Shown one piece after another: positions 35,156 to 43,209 of a DNA stretch of 64,000 nt (positions are counted from its first letter, which is position 1; the number at the start of each line of letters is the position of its first letter). The stretch covers positions 1 to 64,000 of the forward strand of contig JBGSKO010000159.1 in the NCBI GenBank assembly GCA_041741155.1, in the 5' to 3' direction. The position numbers and the translations under genes are program-made. The stretch comes from M3007 sp041741155. Lineage in GTDB: Bacteria > Bacteroidota > Bacteroidia > Chitinophagales > Saprospiraceae. Below the pieces are notes generated by a model that had not been told where the DNA came from, made no database searches, and was given only the letters and a program-made list of their open reading frames with translations.

Positions 35156-37564
35156 CTAAAAATTAGCCCGCAGGGAAAGAATGACGTTTCGGCCTGCTGC
35201 AACGAGACCCGAACTGTACGGCCGGTACCGCTGATCCGTCAGGTTCTCCACGCCGCCACTCACCGACCAGTTTTCCGAAAACTGATACATCGCTTTGAAA
35301 TTCAGCGTGTACCAACCAGGCGAATAGGGGTTCCCGTCGGCATCTATGGCGTAAATATAGTCCTTGCCGCGTTCCTCTTGTGGCAGATCGGCATATTCGA
35401 CAACGCCATTGTACATCGCATAAAGATCCAAATTCAGGTACGGCGCCGTGTAGGTCAGGTGCGTAGCACCAAACCATGGCGCGGCAGCGCGAAGCGGACT
35501 GGTGGTACCGTCGTCCAGTTCTTCGTCGCCCTGCTGGTAGTTGAACCGGGTGGACACTCCGAACCCGCCCGGAATTTTCACTTCCACACTAGCCTGAAAA
35601 CCGTACACCTTCGCATTAGCTGCGTTCTGAATGGCCAGTACCTGACTCAGTTCGCCGGCGTACACAATACTGTCCTGACCGTTCAGCGTAAATGTGCGCC
35701 GCACAAGGGCATTTTTCAACACGGTGTAGTAGCCCGTCACATCCACTTTGACGCGCTTGCCAAAAACTTTGGCAATGTCAAACTCGGCATTGTACGCATA
35801 CTCGGCGTTGAGGTCGGGGTTGGGCACCATGACCGCTCCCGGCTCGGAATCGAACAGCTTTCCGATGTCGTCCACATTCGGGGACCGGAAGCCGGTGGAG
35901 GCGTTCACGGCCAATGACCAGGACGCACTGGGATCATACACCAAGCCCAGACTGCCCGTCAATGCGCCTTTGTTGAGGTTGGCTCTGGTAAATGGAAACG
36001 GAAAAAACGTAGTATCAAACGCCGCATTTAGTACAAACTGGCTGTACCGCCCGCCCGCTTGCACCAGGAATTTGTCGGACAACCGGTGCTGGTAGGTAGC
36101 AAAAACCGCGTACGATGCCCAATTCGACTTCGGGTAGCGGGCCGGTCCCGGCGCCACATCGCCCGAGACGATGTTCTTATCCGTGCCCACCGATTGCACA
36201 TCATTGTAAATTGCTTCCAGGCCGTAGAAAACCTTTTGTTTTTCACCCACCGCCTTAAAAAAATCGAGGTTGGCGGAGTATGCCTGCACCTTTTCCACCC
36301 GGCTGCGCCGGATCGGATCATTGAAATCCCGGTCAATCCGGCTTTCCTCGAAAAACTGGTGCGCCAGGCGGATCGTCATGCCATCGAACAAGCTGCTCCT
36401 GCCCGAGTACGCCGCGTTCAGGTTGTTCATGGCCCACACCTGCGGACCATAGAGCCACTCGGCACTGCGGGGCTGGCCGTTGCCGCGAACCCGCAAGAGT
36501 CGATCGTACCGGGAATAATCCGTGGTTGTGGAATAGTGAAATCCGTAGTTGAAATCCCATTTTTCGTTTGGCTGGAAGCGCAGTTTTTGCATCAGGTTGA
36601 TCTGCGAATAGCCTGTGGGGCGCTGTACCAACGGGTCGTCATTGGCCACCACCACGTCGGTTTCGCCCTGACGTTGCACCAAAAACGGGCGCAAATATTC
36701 CTCCGGACCATGCACACCCATGCGCAAGTCGCCGAAGGTTTGGTGTGAAAAACTCGTGATCATTGCCCATTTTTTCCAGCCCACACCGATGTCGAAATGC
36801 CCGGCACGTTCATTGTTGGCCGAGGCCGTGCGCGCCGCAGCTTTTCCGGTAACGCGGGTTTTGTCTTCCAGTGAAAATTGCGGGGTATGGGTCTGAAAAT
36901 TCATGGCTCCTCCGATAGCATCGCTGCCGTAAATGACCGAACCCGGACCAAAAAACACTTCGGTGTTTTCGATCGCAAACGGGTCAATCGCGATCACATT
37001 TTGCAGGTTTCCGCTGCGAAAAATAGCGGTGTTCATCCGAATACCGTCCACCGTAAGCAGCACCCTGTTGGTGGAAAAACCCCGAATCATGGGACTGCCG
37101 CCGCCTTGCTGACTTTTCTGGATAAAAATTTCGCCGGAGCCGCCCAGCAGATCGGCCGCAGTTTGTGGATTTTGCAGGGCTACCGTCTGCGCGGAAATCC
37201 GGCTGATTTTGGCGGGCACCTCGCGTTTGGACTGGTTCCAGCGCGTGGCCGAAACGACAACCTGATCGAGCGAAAGTCCCGATGATTCCAGAAAGGCCAC
37301 AAAGCCGGCATTTTCCAAATCTGAAAAACGGAACACGGCCGCCTCGTATCCGAGCAGCCGGATTTCGATGCGCTCCGACCCGCGAAACGCCGCGAAGTCG
37401 GTCTGCCCGGCGGCATTCGTCATCTGGATGGCCTTAGGCGATTCGCTGTACACGGTCGCCGCCTCCAGCGGTTGGCGGGCATCGCGATCTTTTACCGTCA
37501 ATATTTGTGCATAGCCAAGGCTGCCCGCACACAGGAGCAGCCCCAGCAGAACTATTTTTTTCAT
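35156..37564 (-). CDS. TonB-dependent outer membrane receptor
   Basis: An 802-residue receptor with signal peptide MKKIVLLGLLLCAGSLGYAQ. A short carboxypeptidase-regulatory-like domain follows (ILTVKDRDARQPLEAATVYSE). The plug domain begins VVVSATRWNQSKREVPAK and has GGSPMIRGFSTNRVLLTVDGIRMN. The 22-strand barrel ends in ILSLRANF with the terminal Phe. The plug resembles haem/haemoglobin and siderophore receptors. A metal or haem substrate is inferred from the adjoining PepSY remnant. It is preceded by an unknown membrane-anchored protein in the same direction. The ATG at 37564 fits the signal peptide; the upstream extension does not. Confidence 0.92.
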   Translation of the reverse strand: MKKIVLLGLLLCAGSLGYAQILTVKDRDARQPLEAATVYSESPKAIQMTNAAGQTDFAAFRGSERIEIRLLGYEAAVFRFSDLENAGFVAFLESSGLSLDQVVVSATRWNQSKREVPAKISRISAQTVALQNPQTAADLLGGSGEIFIQKSQQGGGSPMIRGFSTNRVLLTVDGIRMNTAIFRSGNLQNVIAIDPFAIENTEVFFGPGSVIYGSDAIGGAMNFQTHTPQFSLEDKTRVTGKAAARTASANNERAGHFDIGVGWKKWAMITSFSHQTFGDLRMGVHGPEEYLRPFLVQRQGETDVVVANDDPLVQRPTGYSQINLMQKLRFQPNEKWDFNYGFHYSTTTDYSRYDRLLRVRGNGQPRSAEWLYGPQVWAMNNLNAAYSGRSSLFDGMTIRLAHQFFEESRIDRDFNDPIRRSRVEKVQAYSANLDFFKAVGEKQKVFYGLEAIYNDVQSVGTDKNIVSGDVAPGPARYPKSNWASYAVFATYQHRLSDKFLVQAGGRYSQFVLNAAFDTTFFPFPFTRANLNKGALTGSLGLVYDPSASWSLAVNASTGFRSPNVDDIGKLFDSEPGAVMVPNPDLNAEYAYNAEFDIAKVFGKRVKVDVTGYYTVLKNALVRRTFTLNGQDSIVYAGELSQVLAIQNAANAKVYGFQASVEVKIPGGFGVSTRFNYQQGDEELDDGTTSPLRAAAPWFGATHLTYTAPYLNLDLYAMYNGVVEYADLPQEERGKDYIYAIDADGNPYSPGWYTLNFKAMYQFSENWSVSGGVENLTDQRYRPYSSGLVAAGRNVILSLRANF

Positions 37565-37701
37565 GCTGATGGATAAAATTTCAGGCTCGGCGCTTGCACG
37601 CACAGAGCTGTTTTTTAAAAAATTGGTGAAACATGCCGGACTCCGGCATAGCCCGCAGAATGTCCCGCCGGAAAAATTAGTGCGAGACGAGACGCGTCCG
37701 G

Positions 37702-38235
37702 TTATAACACGTCCGGCGGTGGAGCAGGCGGTTGAGGAACCGTCCAGTCAGGCAAGGGTAGCCTGCGCTCCGGCAATCCGAAATACTCCGAATCGCGGCA
37801 CACAAGGTGGACGTCGGGTGTTTCCACAAAAAAAAGTGCGAGAAAAAAACATACCGCGCGCCGTTCCTGGTCGCGGCGGCAGGGATCGTTGGACAGGGTT
37901 TGGGCGAGAATATGCTGCAGTTGCCGGTTCAGTTTCGTTTCGGCATGGTCCCACCAACACCAGAGCAGAACAGAGTCGTTGCGCACCACTTTTCGAACCA
38001 CGTCGTACATCTGGCCGTGGTACGCAAACTCCTGTTCGTGTTCCCAGTGGAGCACCGTCTCATTTTCTTTTTTTGAAAACTGAAAAAACACCAGGTCGGC
38101 GGGATTCACTTCGGCGAGCAGGCGCTGTTTCACTGCTTTTTTTACCCGGTATTTTTCAACATGCAAACCGGTGTATGTCCCGACAATGGGAGCAGACAAA
38201 CAGAACAAAAGCAGAATGCCGAACAGGCTGCGCAT
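37702..38235 (-). CDS. Membrane-anchored protein of unknown function upstream of the TonB receptor
   Basis: A 177-residue protein starting MRSLFGILLLFCLSAPIVGT, with one N-terminal membrane segment or signal peptide. A basic segment follows (EKYRVKKAVKQRLLAEV), then LVFFQFSKKENETVLHWEHEQEFAYHG. A second hydrophobic stretch is RRAVCFFLALFFVETP, and the C-terminus is Pro-rich. Proteins of this general shape accompany metal TonB receptors in Bacteroidota, so an operon role is plausible, but no named family is recognised. The start at 38235 is chosen because it gives a proper signal segment. Confidence 0.65.
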   Translation of the reverse strand: MRSLFGILLLFCLSAPIVGTYTGLHVEKYRVKKAVKQRLLAEVNPADLVFFQFSKKENETVLHWEHEQEFAYHGQMYDVVRKVVRNDSVLLWCWWDHAETKLNRQLQHILAQTLSNDPCRRDQERRAVCFFLALFFVETPDVHLVCRDSEYFGLPERRLPLPDWTVPQPPAPPPDVL

Positions 38236-38308
38236 AGTTTGGAAATGGGCAGCAAGGTATAAACTTTTGTTCCTCAAGACTACTCCGACAGGTTACCGGA
38301 TGCCCAAA

Positions 38309-39292
38309 TCACGCTGCCTTGGTTTGCTGTGCGGCAGCTTCCCGTTTTGCTTTTTTCTCCGAATAGGCTGCTGCCGCTTCGCGCACCCAGGCGCCGTCTT
38401 CGTACGCCTTGACACGGGTACGCAAACGCTGTTTGTTGCAGGGGCCATTGCCGTTCACCACATTCCAGAATTCGTCCCAGTCAATAGGACCGAAGTCGTA
38501 ATGCCCGCGTTCGGCGTTCCATTTCAGGTCGGGATCGGGCACGGTCAGGCCGAGTACCTTCACCTGCTCGGCGATCATATCCACAAAACGCTGACGCAAT
38601 TCATCGTTGCTGAAGCGTTTGATTTTCCACTTCATGCTTTGGGCGGAGTGGGTAGAATCAGCGTCCGAGGGGCCAAACATCATAACTGCCGGCCAGTACC
38701 ATCGGTTGAGGGCGTCTTGTGCCATGGCCCGTTGTTCGTCCGAGCCTTTAGCCAGCATGAGCAGTATTTCGAAACCCTGCCGCTGGTGGAAACTTTCCTC
38801 CTTGCATACCCGCACCATGGCGCGTGCATACGGACCGTAGGAGCAGCGGCAAATGGGGATCTGGTTGAGAATAGCCGCCCCGTCCACCAGCCAACCGATG
38901 GCGCCGATGTCGGCCCAGGAGATTGTTGGATAATTGAAAATGGAGGAATATTTGGCCTTTCCGCTGTGCAATTCCTCAATCATGGTATCGCGCCCCACGC
39001 CCAGGGTTTCGGCGGCGGAGTACAGATAAAGTCCGTGCCCGGCCTCATCCTGCACCTTGGCCAGCAGAATAGCCTTGCGTTTGAGTGAGGGTGCGCGGGA
39101 TATCCAGTTGCCCTCCGGCAGCATCCCCACGATTTCGCTGTGCGCATGCTGACTGATCTGGCGGATGAGTGTTTTGCGATAGGTATCCGGCATCCAGTCT
39201 TTAGGCTCGATGCGCACATCGTTGTCAATTTTTGCCTGAAACTGTTCTTCCAAAGAAAAGACGGCGGTAGATTTTTCCATTGCTTGCTGCAT
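38309..39292 (-). CDS. paaA: Phenylacetyl-CoA epoxidase (1,2-epoxidase) catalytic subunit PaaA
   Basis: A 327-residue diiron monooxygenase subunit. The two ExxH diiron ligand motifs are DEAGHG (AKVQDEAGHGLYLY) and KEESFHQRQGFE. MMFGPSDADSTHS, YDFGPIDWDEFWNVVNGNG and the overall length match PaaA, which forms the ring epoxide of phenylacetyl-CoA with PaaBCE. The gene is alone: the next genes on both sides are unrelated, and no paaB, C, D or E is seen in the window. A minus-strand -7-like box lies at 39325-39332. A long upstream extension to 39397 is unlikely. A second ATG at 39280 is possible. Confidence 0.9.
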   Translation of the reverse strand: MQQAMEKSTAVFSLEEQFQAKIDNDVRIEPKDWMPDTYRKTLIRQISQHAHSEIVGMLPEGNWISRAPSLKRKAILLAKVQDEAGHGLYLYSAAETLGVGRDTMIEELHSGKAKYSSIFNYPTISWADIGAIGWLVDGAAILNQIPICRCSYGPYARAMVRVCKEESFHQRQGFEILLMLAKGSDEQRAMAQDALNRWYWPAVMMFGPSDADSTHSAQSMKWKIKRFSNDELRQRFVDMIAEQVKVLGLTVPDPDLKWNAERGHYDFGPIDWDEFWNVVNGNGPCNKQRLRTRVKAYEDGAWVREAAAAYSEKKAKREAAAQQTKAA

Positions 39293-39324
39293 AACAAGTG
39301 TTCTTTTATCTCGTTTGACCGGCG

Positions 39325-39332
39325 CAAAGTTC
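39325..39332 (-). promoter_or_regulatory. -7-like promoter element for paaA
   Basis: The minus strand reads GAACTTTG followed by C, one mismatch from TAnnTTTG, about 32 nt upstream of the chosen start. Confidence 0.35.
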
Positions 39333-39513
39333 GATTTTTTCTGCTTGGCCGGACATGTATTGTTCGGTTTTAGAACGAGTAAAAATAACAGCCGCATCTT
39401 TTTTTAGTTTAAGAACGTCCAAGATGGACACGCCGCTTTTGGCAACGGACACTCGTTCAGGCTTTAAGCAAAACCGATATTTTCTCTGACACCTAATTTT
39501 CCAACAAAACATA

Positions 39514-39521
39514 TACCTTTG
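39514..39521 (+). promoter_or_regulatory. -7 promoter element abutting bamD
   Basis: TACCTTTG followed by C matches TAnnTTTG exactly and ends 6 nt before the bamD ATG at 39528. This suggests a leaderless or nearly leaderless transcript. Confidence 0.65.
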
Positions 39522-39527
39522 CGCGCT

Positions 39528-40349
39528 ATGAGAAAAATGCCTGTTTTACTGTTGCTGATCGGATTCGTTTGGCTGGCCGGCGCTTGTAAAAGTGAATTCG
39601 AGCGTACCCGGGTAAGCGGCGATTCCGAGTTGGTGTTAAAAAAGGCATTTGAGTACTACGAAAAAGGCGAGTACCAACGCTCTCAAACCCTTTTCGACCT
39701 AGTGCTCAACACCATTCGCGGCGGCAAGGACGCCGAAAAGGCCTATTTCCAATACGCGTACACCTATTATCATCAGAAGCAGTACGTACTGGCTGCGTAC
39801 TATTTCAAAAATTTCTCGAGCACTTTTACCACCTCCGCATATCGGGAAGAGGCAGCCTACATGTCGGCTTACTCCAACTACCTGTTATCGCCCTCGTATC
39901 GCCTCGATCAGGGCAGCTCCCGCCTGGCGATTGAGGAGTTTCAGTTGTTCGCAAATTTATTTCCACAGAGCAAGCGCGTGGAAGAGTGCAACAAATACAT
40001 TGATATTTTGCGGCGCAAACTGGAAGAAAAGGCTTTTGCTGAAGGGGAGTTGTACTACAATCTCCGGCAATACCGTTCCTCAATGCTCTCCTTCGACAAC
40101 CTCCTGCGCGACTACCCCGAAAGCCCCGATGTCGAGCGCGTGCGCTATCTGGTTGCAAAATCGTCCTTTCTCCTCAGCGAAAACAGCGTGGTGGAAAAAA
40201 AGCACGAACGCTACACGGAAACCATCACGCGCTGCGACGATTTTTTGGGGAAATATCCTTCAGGCAAATACTCCAAAGAGATCAAGCAAATACGTCGGAA
40301 CGCCGAGCAAGAAATTAAAAACGTCAAAAAACGCCTGCGCATAACATAA
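39528..40349 (+). CDS. bamD: Outer membrane protein assembly factor BamD
   Basis: A 273-residue lipoprotein (signal MRKMPVLLLLIGFVWLAGAC) of the BamD family, which supports BamA in inserting beta-barrels into the outer membrane. TPR-like helices follow, with AFEYYEKGEYQRSQTLFDLVL, AYFQYAYTYYHQKQY and the conserved LPF-type motif region. It is the first gene of the conserved Bacteroidota order bamD-rpoZ-coaBC-DUF4835. The ATG at 39528 is preferred to an upstream TTG because of the lipoprotein signal and the promoter box immediately before it. Confidence 0.93.
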   Translation: MRKMPVLLLLIGFVWLAGACKSEFERTRVSGDSELVLKKAFEYYEKGEYQRSQTLFDLVLNTIRGGKDAEKAYFQYAYTYYHQKQYVLAAYYFKNFSSTFTTSAYREEAAYMSAYSNYLLSPSYRLDQGSSRLAIEEFQLFANLFPQSKRVEECNKYIDILRRKLEEKAFAEGELYYNLRQYRSSMLSFDNLLRDYPESPDVERVRYLVAKSSFLLSENSVVEKKHERYTETITRCDDFLGKYPSGKYSKEIKQIRRNAEQEIKNVKKRLRIT

Positions 40350-40350
40350 A

Positions 40351-40481
40351 AAGGTTGGAAGGTTTCTGGTTGGAAGGTTAGAAGGTTTCTGGTTAACCAG
40401 CAACTCTCTAACCTTCCAACCAGAAACCTTCAAACCAGAAACCTTCAAACCTTCCAACCTTCAAACCTTCCAACCTTTTTT
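40351..40481. repeat. Long inverted short-tandem-repeat element (GGTTGGAA / AACCTTC units)
   Basis: The left part is ggttggaaggtttctggttggaaggttaga-type sequence (40353-40393). After a short centre come about ten units of accttccaacc, accttcaaacc and aaccagaa, running to 40477. The arms can form a long imperfect hairpin. It fills the bamD-rpoZ gap and runs into a short T-run, and may attenuate or stabilise the transcript. Confidence 0.85.
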
Positions 40482-40490
40482 CCACACAAT

Positions 40491-40823
40491 ATGAGCGATA
40501 TTAAAAGCAAGGCCCAAGGCCTAGACCCCAATGTTCAACCCCGCGATGTGGGCGAACTCGTCAACAAAACCGGCAATGTGTACGAAAGCATTGCCATCAT
40601 CAGCAAGCGCGCGCGTCAAATCTCGAGCGACCTGAAATGGGAAATCCAGCGCAAACTGGAAGAGTTTGCCGTCAGTTCGGATACTATCGAAGAAGTTCAG
40701 GAGAACAAAGAGCAAATCGAAATCTCCAAATTTTACGAACGCCTGCCGAATACCGCCATCATCGCCACCCAGGAATTCATGAATGATGAAATTCAGTGGC
40801 GCATCGTTGAAGACGCAGAATAA
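40491..40823 (+). CDS. rpoZ: DNA-directed RNA polymerase subunit omega (Bacteroidota type)
   Basis: A 110-residue protein of the Bacteroidota RpoZ/Rpb6 type, with NVYESIAIISKRARQISSDLKWEIQRKLEEF, the helix that clamps the beta-prime C-terminus, and FYERLPNTAIIATQEFMNDEIQWRI. Omega helps RNA polymerase assembly. The gene lies between bamD and coaBC, the usual place in this phylum. Confidence 0.92.
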   Translation: MSDIKSKAQGLDPNVQPRDVGELVNKTGNVYESIAIISKRARQISSDLKWEIQRKLEEFAVSSDTIEEVQENKEQIEISKFYERLPNTAIIATQEFMNDEIQWRIVEDAE

Positions 40824-40891
40824 GTTTGCGCGCCGGCGCCAATATCCTCGTCTAATGTGATATTGGCCTCGGCGCCAAGCTCTGTACTGGT

Positions 40892-42103
40892 ATGAAAAAA
40901 ATTATCCTCGGCATCAGTGGCTCCATTGCAGCTTACAAGGCGGCCTCTCTGGTACGTTTATTGGTCAAATCCGGCGCCGAGGTACGGGTCTTGATGACCG
41001 AATCCGCTACAGCGTTCATCACGCCGCTCACTCTTTCCACCCTTTCCAAACATCCGGTACAGACGGAAGTAAGTTCCGAGGCTTCGTGGAACAACCACGT
41101 TGAGTTGGGGCTTTGGGCCGATGCGCTGCTCATAGCGCCCGCCACCGCGAATACCATGGCCAAACTGGCCAACGGGATATGTGACAACATCCTCAGCGCC
41201 GTCTATCTCTCGGCCCGCTGCCCGGTTTTTGTGGCGCCGGCGATGGACGTGGATATGTGGCATCACCCTGCCACCCGGGCCAACCTGGAGCGTTTGCAAG
41301 CACATGGCGTCCGGGTAATTCCCGTTGAGCATGGCGAACTCGCCAGCGGTTTAGTCGGCGACGGACGTATGGCCGAACCGGAAACAATCCTCCATTTTTT
41401 GGAAACATTTTTCCAGGGTAACAAACCGCTCGCAGGCAAAAAAGCACTTATTACTGCAGGCCCGACCTTCGAGCCACTTGATCCCGTGCGATTCATCGGC
41501 AACCACTCCAGCGGAAAAATGGGTATTGCCCTGGCGGAGGAATTGGCGCACCAAGGCGCCGATGTTACCCTGGTACTCGGTCCCACACATTTGCGTCCGT
41601 CCAATCCGGACATCCGGGTGGTGCCGGTTGTTTCGGCACAGGATATGTACGAGGCCTGCGCGGAAATTTTCCCGATTTCGGATGTAGTCGTTTTGGCCGC
41701 TGCCGTAGCGGATTACCGCCCCAAAACGGTTTCCGCAACCAAGATCAAGAAGAAAGAGGCCGATATGCACATTGAATTGGCCAAAACCGTGGACATCGCG
41801 GCTACGCTGGGGCGTTCCAAACAACCCGGCCAAATACTGGTCGGGTTTGCCCTCGAAACCAACGACGAGGAAACGAACGCATTAGCCAAGTTGGAAAAGA
41901 AAAATCTGGATTTCATCGTGCTCAATTCCTTGCGCGATACTGGCGCCGGATTTGGCCACGACACCAATAAAATTGCCATCCTCCGCCGCGACGGCAGCAA
42001 AACGGCATTTGATTTGAAGACAAAAACCGCCGTCGCGGAAGATATCGTCGGAGAAATCATACGCACAGCCAACCTATTGCCTGCAAATAGCGCCAGTTGC
42101 TAA
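40892..42103 (+). CDS. coaBC: Bifunctional phosphopantothenoylcysteine decarboxylase/phosphopantothenate-cysteine ligase
   Basis: A 403-residue bifunctional CoA enzyme. The N-terminal FMN decarboxylase (CoaC) has ILGISGSIAAYKAASLVRLL, then PATANTMAKLANGICDNI and the substrate-clamp region APAMDVDMWHHP. The C-terminal ligase (CoaB) has LITAGPTFEPLDPVRFIGNHSSGKMG and AAAVADYRPK. Together they make 4'-phosphopantetheine from phosphopantothenate and cysteine. The stop overlaps an in-frame extension of the next gene but not its likely start. Confidence 0.95.
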   Translation: MKKIILGISGSIAAYKAASLVRLLVKSGAEVRVLMTESATAFITPLTLSTLSKHPVQTEVSSEASWNNHVELGLWADALLIAPATANTMAKLANGICDNILSAVYLSARCPVFVAPAMDVDMWHHPATRANLERLQAHGVRVIPVEHGELASGLVGDGRMAEPETILHFLETFFQGNKPLAGKKALITAGPTFEPLDPVRFIGNHSSGKMGIALAEELAHQGADVTLVLGPTHLRPSNPDIRVVPVVSAQDMYEACAEIFPISDVVVLAAAVADYRPKTVSATKIKKKEADMHIELAKTVDIAATLGRSKQPGQILVGFALETNDEETNALAKLEKKNLDFIVLNSLRDTGAGFGHDTNKIAILRRDGSKTAFDLKTKTAVAEDIVGEIIRTANLLPANSASC

Positions 42104-42156
42104 GTCGCCGGCAACGAATGCCTGCCTGGCGGATGCGTTATCTTCAACTGAAATTT

Positions 42157-43074
42157 ATGATGAACCGTTTATTTCCAATTCTCCTGCTTCTCCTCTTTGC
42201 CATTGGCACATCCAGCGCCCAAGGCGAACTGAACTGTACTGTGCGCATCAACACGCCTCAGTTACAAAACACCGACCGGCGCGTTTTTGACCAGCTGGAG
42301 GTTTCGATTCGCGATTTCCTGAACTCCACCAAGTGGACCAACGATGCATACGAGCTGGAAGAGCGCATCAAATGCAATTTCATCTTGACTATCAAAACCG
42401 AAAACGGCAATGTTTTCGATGCCGATTTAGCCGTACAGTCGGTTCGCCCGATTTTTGGTAGCGGGTACGAAACCCCCATGCTGTCGCACCTGGACAAGGA
42501 TGTCACATTCCAATACGACCAGAACCAGCCCATCCAGTTTCAGACCGATGCCAGCGACAACCAGAACCTGCCGGCGTTGTTAGCCTTTTATGCGTATATC
42601 ATCCTGGGCATGGATTATGATTCCTACGCGCTCTACGGCGGCGACCAGCACCTGCTTACTGCCCAGCAGATCGTGACCAACATCCAAAACTCGCCCAACA
42701 ACCGCAGTTCCGGCTGGCGCCCTGCCGATGGTGGAAAAAATCGCAACCGATACTGGATTATTGAAAACCTGCTCAATCCTCGGGTGCGCCCTTACCGCGC
42801 AGCCATGTATACCTACCACCGGAAAGGGTTGGACCTTTTTTCCAGCGATTTAAACGCCGGAAAAACAGCTGTCATGCAGGCTTTAGAAGAAGTGGACAAA
42901 GTAAACACCGCTTATTTCAATTCCATGATCACGCAGATGTTTGCCAATTCTAAAAAAGATGAGTTGGTCGAGATGTGGAAGGTCGGCGACAAGCCGCAGA
43001 AAGATCGCGTGCAGCAGATCATGACAAAAGTTGATCCCGCCAACACACAGCGTTATCGGGAAATCGGGTCGTAA
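42157..43074 (+). CDS. DUF4835 family exported protein
   Basis: A 305-residue exported protein with signal peptide MMNRLFPILLLLLFAIGTSSAQG. The mature part has the DUF4835 pattern ELNCTVRINTPQLQNTDRRVF, with YAYIILGMDYDSYALYGGDQ and RSSGWRPADGGKNRNRYWIIENLL. It keeps its usual place after coaBC. The family has been linked to type IX secretion in some annotations (PorD), which I cannot confirm from sequence. Two adjacent ATGs (42157, 42160) are possible starts. A start at 42097 would spoil the signal peptide. Confidence 0.85.
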   Translation: MMNRLFPILLLLLFAIGTSSAQGELNCTVRINTPQLQNTDRRVFDQLEVSIRDFLNSTKWTNDAYELEERIKCNFILTIKTENGNVFDADLAVQSVRPIFGSGYETPMLSHLDKDVTFQYDQNQPIQFQTDASDNQNLPALLAFYAYIILGMDYDSYALYGGDQHLLTAQQIVTNIQNSPNNRSSGWRPADGGKNRNRYWIIENLLNPRVRPYRAAMYTYHRKGLDLFSSDLNAGKTAVMQALEEVDKVNTAYFNSMITQMFANSKKDELVEMWKVGDKPQKDRVQQIMTKVDPANTQRYREIGS

Positions 43075-43115
43075 ATATTCCTTCAGACCGAAAAAAGGAT
43101 ACCAAGAAAAAAGAC

Positions 43116-43163
43116 GTGGGCTTCCGTAGTTTTGCGCCAACTTCGGAAGCCCACATTTGTTTT
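43116..43163 (+). terminator. Intrinsic terminator after DUF4835, with a promoter box in its loop
   Basis: gtgggcttccg (43116-43126) pairs perfectly with 43144-43154 around a 17-nt loop and is followed by atttgtttt. The loop itself contains TAGTTTTG (43127-43134). Confidence 0.75.
43127..43134 (+). promoter_or_regulatory. -7 promoter element for rseP within the terminator loop
   Basis: TAGTTTTG followed by C matches TAnnTTTG, 75 nt upstream of the rseP ATG. Its place in the hairpin loop would make termination of the upstream gene and initiation of rseP share one site. Confidence 0.4.
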
Positions 43164-43209
43164 ACCGCACACACAAATCGAAACCACCAAAAGCCAATAG
43201 CCAACAAGA

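Noticed and set aside
40351..40481. Possible CRISPR array
   Set aside because: Units are 7-8 bp with no spacers and they reverse orientation in the middle, so it is a tandem inverted repeat.
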